The notes beneath the pieces were generated by a model. That model was not told the origin of the DNA. It saw only the letters and a list, made by a program, of their open reading frames with translations, and searched no databases. Shown here in pieces: positions 60,659-64,000 of a stretch of 64,000 nucleotides of DNA. Made by a program: the position numbers and the translations under genes. The stretch is taken from NCBI RefSeq assembly GCF_030818575.1, contig NZ_JAUTAL010000001.1, forward strand, positions 434,001 to 498,000, given 5' to 3'. The number at the start of each line of letters is the position of its first letter. The first letter of the stretch is position 1. This DNA is from Chryseobacterium camelliae. Its GTDB lineage: Bacteria > Bacteroidota > Bacteroidia > Flavobacteriales > Weeksellaceae.

Positions 60659-62755
60659 ATGAAAAAACTGAATATCGGAATACTTGCCCTTTGCGGGATT
60701 GTATTTTTAAACTCATGTGGCACTAAGGCCGGCGCTGACAAATCTCAGCAGCCTGAAGCTACAGCAGTGGTAGCAGAACCGGTGAAGGAGGAAGCAAAAG
60801 AAGAGGGAATCAATTTATCCTATATGGATAAAAGCGTGCGTCCGCAGGATGATTTTTTCAATTATGTAAACGGGAACTGGGTGAAAACCACTCAGATTCC
60901 ATCTGATAAAGCTAGCTGGGGTTCTTTCAATGCTTTGAGAGAAAATGTGGATGACAATTCCCTTGATATCCTGAACAAAATCCTTTCTGAAAGTTATTCA
61001 GACGGATCCGAAGGAAAGAAAATCCAGAACCTGTATGCTTCTTTCATGGATGTCGATAAAAGAAATGCAGAAGGCCTGGCTCCCATCAAAGGTGATCTTG
61101 CGAAGATTGATGCTATTAAAAACCTGAACGACCTTCAGAAATACCTTCTGGAAGCTACAAAAGTGGGTGATAATTCATTCTACGGATGGAGGGTAGGAGC
61201 AGATATGAAGAATTCCAAAATGAATGCGGTATATCTGGGAGGCCCGGATCTGGGGCTCGGAAGAGATTACTACCAGAAAGTAAACGAAGCCAATACGAAA
61301 ACGCTTGCGGAATACCAGAATTATGTAGGAAAGCTGTTCGGGGTACTCGGTTACAAGAATTCTTCACAGGCTGCTCAGAATGTAGTCGCTTTTGAGAAGC
61401 AGCTGGCTAACTATCTTTTAACGCTTGAGCAGAACAGGGATGCCAATCTGAGGTACAATCCTAAAAACGTATCTGAACTTTCAGGGCTGGTTAAAAATAT
61501 CAACCTTGCCAAGTACCTTAAAGAAGCAGGCGTAAATACCGATAAGGTTATTGTAGGGGAACTGAAATACTACCAGAACATGGATCAGTTCCTGAACCAG
61601 AAAAACCTCCCGCTGGTAAAGGACTACCTGAAATATCACCTGATCAATGGCAACGCAAGCAATCTGGATAACAACCTGGAGCAGATCAGGTTTGATTTCT
61701 ATTCCAGATACCTTCAGGGACAAAAAGAGCAGAGGCCGATGAACAAAAGAGGTCTTTCCCTTGTTAATGGTGTATTGGGAGAAGCGTTCGGGAAACTTTA
61801 TGTGGAAAAATATTTCACTCCTGAAGCCAAAGCCCAGATGGAAACGTACATTGACTACATCCTGAAATCTTTCAAGCAGCACATCAATGATATGGACTGG
61901 ATGTCGCCTGAAACCAAAGTGAAGGCGCAGGAAAAACTATCAAAATTCACCGTAAAAATTGCCTATCCTGATAAGTGGAAAGACTATTCCGCATTACAGG
62001 TGGAATCTCCTAAACAGGGTGCTACCCTTTATTCCAATCTACAGAATGTGGCAGCATGGCAGTACCAGAGAAATCTTGATAAAGTAGGGAAGCCGGTAGA
62101 TAAAACCGAATGGGGAATGACACCTCAGACCGTAAATGCATACTACAGCGGATCTAACAACGAAATTGTATTCCCTGCTGCCATTCTTCAGCCGCCGTTC
62201 TATAATCCTAAGGCAGATGCCGCCGTGAACTTCGGGGGAATTGGTGCTGTAATCGGGCATGAAATTTCCCATGGGTTTGACGACAGCGGTTCCAGGTTTG
62301 ACGGCGACGGAAACCTGAATAACTGGTGGACAGATGCAGACCGCAAGAACTTCGATGCCAAAGTAGGACAGCTTGCTGCCCAATACAGCCAGTATGAGCC
62401 GGTAAAAGGAAGCTTTGTCAACGGTAAGTTTACCAGTGGGGAAAATATCGGCGACTTAGGAGGAGTAGCTGTAGCATATGATGCTTTGCAGATGTATCTG
62501 AAGGACCACGGAAACCCTGGACCGATCAGCGGGTTTACTCAGGACCAAAGGTTTTTCATGAGCTGGGCAACGGTGTGGAGAACCAAATCCACAGACCAGT
62601 ACATGGTGAACCAGGTAAAGACCGATCCGCATTCACCGGGAGTTTTCAGGGCATATGGACCATTGGTGAACCAGGATTCGTTCATCAAGGCCTTCGATAT
62701 CAAACCGGGAGACAAAATGTACAAGGCTCCTGAGGAAAGGATAAAAATCTGGTAG
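60659..62755 (+). CDS. M13 family metallopeptidase, lipoprotein form
   Basis: The 698-residue paralogue has a lipoprotein signal (LALCGIVFLNSCGTK, Cys near residue 20) and a Glu/Ala-rich linker (to about 50) before YMDKSVRPQDDFFNYVNGNW. The active site VIGHEISHGFDDSG (His534) and ENIGDLGGVAVAYDAL are intact. Overall it parallels the upstream protein through its whole length. The different signal suggests a membrane-anchored versus free pair with similar specificity. Confidence 0.95.
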   Translation: MKKLNIGILALCGIVFLNSCGTKAGADKSQQPEATAVVAEPVKEEAKEEGINLSYMDKSVRPQDDFFNYVNGNWVKTTQIPSDKASWGSFNALRENVDDNSLDILNKILSESYSDGSEGKKIQNLYASFMDVDKRNAEGLAPIKGDLAKIDAIKNLNDLQKYLLEATKVGDNSFYGWRVGADMKNSKMNAVYLGGPDLGLGRDYYQKVNEANTKTLAEYQNYVGKLFGVLGYKNSSQAAQNVVAFEKQLANYLLTLEQNRDANLRYNPKNVSELSGLVKNINLAKYLKEAGVNTDKVIVGELKYYQNMDQFLNQKNLPLVKDYLKYHLINGNASNLDNNLEQIRFDFYSRYLQGQKEQRPMNKRGLSLVNGVLGEAFGKLYVEKYFTPEAKAQMETYIDYILKSFKQHINDMDWMSPETKVKAQEKLSKFTVKIAYPDKWKDYSALQVESPKQGATLYSNLQNVAAWQYQRNLDKVGKPVDKTEWGMTPQTVNAYYSGSNNEIVFPAAILQPPFYNPKADAAVNFGGIGAVIGHEISHGFDDSGSRFDGDGNLNNWWTDADRKNFDAKVGQLAAQYSQYEPVKGSFVNGKFTSGENIGDLGGVAVAYDALQMYLKDHGNPGPISGFTQDQRFFMSWATVWRTKSTDQYMVNQVKTDPHSPGVFRAYGPLVNQDSFIKAFDIKPGDKMYKAPEERIKIW

Positions 62756-62780
62756 GAACTTACCTGAATAAATTAAAATA

Positions 62781-62808
62781 AAAACGCATCGCACTGATGC
62801 GTTTTTTT
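62781..62808 (+). terminator. Terminator after the second M13 gene
   Basis: AAAACGCATC-gcact-GATGCGTTTT followed by further T. Confidence 0.9.
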
Positions 62809-63011
62809 ATTAATTTTTCATAGTTTAGTGATCGTATAAAAGCATCTGTGGTTAATAGAGCACATTAATTATCAGGAATATCCAATAAAAACCTTTCACA
62901 AAATTTTGTATGTTACAGTTTTTTTATAAATTTAAACATTGGATTGGTCAATTATTTGATTCAGATAAAACCGGTCTACACCAAAATAAGAAATCTCAAA
63001 ATAACAATAAT

Positions 63012-63458
63012 ATGGCAATGTTTAATTACGGCGTTGGCGGAAACGAGGTAAAGGTAGATGCTAACGAAGCTATTCAGCAAATACAGGAGAATAAAACAAT
63101 GATTGTAAGCCAGCTTACAACAGAAGAATCCTATACTCCCGAAATCGTAACAGGGTTAAAAACCGTGGAAGACGTCTTCAGACACTTTCAGCCTACTGTA
63201 GCAGTACAGCACGAAACGGCAGATGGCGATGTGGTGGAAGAGGAATTCCGTTTTCAGAACCTTGGAGACTTCACTCCCAAAAATCTTACCCAAAACTCAG
63301 AATATCTTCAGAAGCTGAGCATGGAACAGGAGCAGTACAACAAAATTGTGCGCCAGCTTAAAACGAATAAAATCCTTCGCAATATGCTGGAGAATGAGCA
63401 GACCAGGGCTGCTTTTGTAGAAGTACTGAAAGAAGTGGCACAAGAACTTGAAAAATAA
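63012..63458 (+). CDS. tssB: Type VI secretion contractile sheath small subunit TssB
   Basis: From MAMFNYGVGGNEVKVDANEAI the product is 148 residues, the size and sequence type of TssB in the Bacteroidota-specific T6SS subtype iii. PEIVTGLKTVEDVFRHFQPTV and FRFQNLGDFTPKNLTQNSEYL are the sheath-interface segments, and a helical C terminus follows. It assembles with TssC into the contractile sheath. An open upstream extension of 34 codons (from 62910) is basic and Asn-rich and is probably not translated. tssC follows after 22 bp. Confidence 0.92.
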   Translation: MAMFNYGVGGNEVKVDANEAIQQIQENKTMIVSQLTTEESYTPEIVTGLKTVEDVFRHFQPTVAVQHETADGDVVEEEFRFQNLGDFTPKNLTQNSEYLQKLSMEQEQYNKIVRQLKTNKILRNMLENEQTRAAFVEVLKEVAQELEK

Positions 63459-63480
63459 CCTAAAGACCCCAACACAATCA

Positions 63481-64000
63481 TGGATAGTAAATTACAGGCA
63501 GCAGAAAGCCAGCAACAGGGCCAACAGCAGCACTCAGCACAACAGAAAGGGAACGCACTTGCGGAACTCAATAAAATAGGCGGATTCGGATTCGTAGAAT
63601 CTGTAGTGGACGGGATCGCCAATATGAACCCTACCAGAAAAGCCCGAAAAGAAATTTTCCTTAACGACAGCAATAAAGCTGACGAAAGAAAAGAACTGCT
63701 TCAGAAAATAAACCTCTGGGTAAGCCTTCTGGAAGGCAATGAATCAGCCGACGCTATGGCTGAAACCTGCAAAAACAAAGCACAGCAGGCAGATCAGAGC
63801 CTGAAAAGGAATCTTAAAAATACACTGGATGCTGTCCGTATGCTGGAAACCAACTACAGGACTGTAGCGCAGTTTTATAAAAATACCGAACTCGACAAAG
63901 TGGATAATGTGAGCATCGTGAATGCCAGCATTGACCAGGTTTCAGACCTGGACAATCCGATCTTCATCGAGGCTATCGGCGAAGAATTCAAAAATTACTA
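63481..64000 (+). CDS. tssC: Type VI secretion contractile sheath large subunit TssC (5' part)
   Basis: About 173 residues are visible before the window ends. A Gln-rich head (ESQQQGQQQHSAQQKG) is followed by IGGFGFVESVVDGIANMNPTRKARKEIFLND, and DQSLKRNLKNTLDAVRMLETNYRTVAQFY, matching the N terminus of Bacteroidota TssC (DUF5458 type). It starts 22 bp after tssB and in the same operon; the rest of the T6SS cluster should lie to the right. Confidence 0.92.

Noticed and set aside
62910..63011. Upstream extension of tssB by 34 codons
   Set aside because: The extension is basic and Asn-rich, unlike TssB N termini, while MAMFNYGVGG is the expected start.

Overview
The window looks like a chromosomal piece of a Chryseobacterium-like flavobacterium (Bacteroidota, Weeksellaceae). 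It is AT-rich. Many genes are preceded by the Bacteroidota -7 element TAnnTTTG, sometimes with a TTG-type -33 element. It carries gldB/gldC, a secreted endonuclease with a type IX secretion sorting domain, a PafA-type alkaline phosphatase, SusC-like TonB receptors and many small flavobacterial protein families. I saw no rRNA, tRNA or CRISPR array.

Left part (1-15 kb, accessory). A damaged class 3 lipase gene, a pair of small HTH proteins and a membrane protein lead into three leftward genes for secreted proteins sharing a 'SQVGI-NP' mature N terminus. The largest ends in a self-processing S74 intramolecular chaperone. They face a rightward tyrosine recombinase. Between them lie two inverted copies of a 20-bp site (6366-6385 and 6573-6592), each itself a 6-bp dyad around a 7-bp spacer, bracketing a good promoter. 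This is the best candidate for a new system: a recombinase-controlled invertible promoter that would switch the surface-protein operon. An AcnA-type aconitase and a fourth 'SQVGI' protein follow, separated by long arrays of an intergenic repeat family.

Middle part (15-31 kb). It holds an amidohydrolase; a MarR-controlled redox operon with two copies of an operator-like palindrome; a 222-bp tandem repeat; a 41-residue bacteriocin-like peptide; a divergent HxlR regulator/quinone reductase pair; PafA; a Crp-like regulator; a three-gene operon of barnase-like RNase, archaemetzincin-like lipoprotein and barstar; nadE; gldB-gldC; a trans-sulfuration enzyme; GNAT and DinB proteins; and a REP-associated transposase with its palindromes.

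Right part (31-64 kb, mostly core). It holds a YrdC-type enzyme and the CCA-adding enzyme (with a long hairpin between them); a cobalamin-riboswitch operon for a BtuB-like receptor and a BtuG-like surface lipoprotein; cdd; an Old Yellow Enzyme; the T9SS endonuclease; a D-cysteine desulfhydrase/ACC deaminase-type enzyme; a LysM glucosaminidase; hemL; a TonB receptor with a beta-helix lipoprotein next to a two-component system; a lipocalin; cinA; a very large GH18/deacetylase/GT2 fusion; two M13 peptidases; and, at the right edge, tssB and the start of tssC of a Bacteroidota (subtype iii) type VI secretion system.
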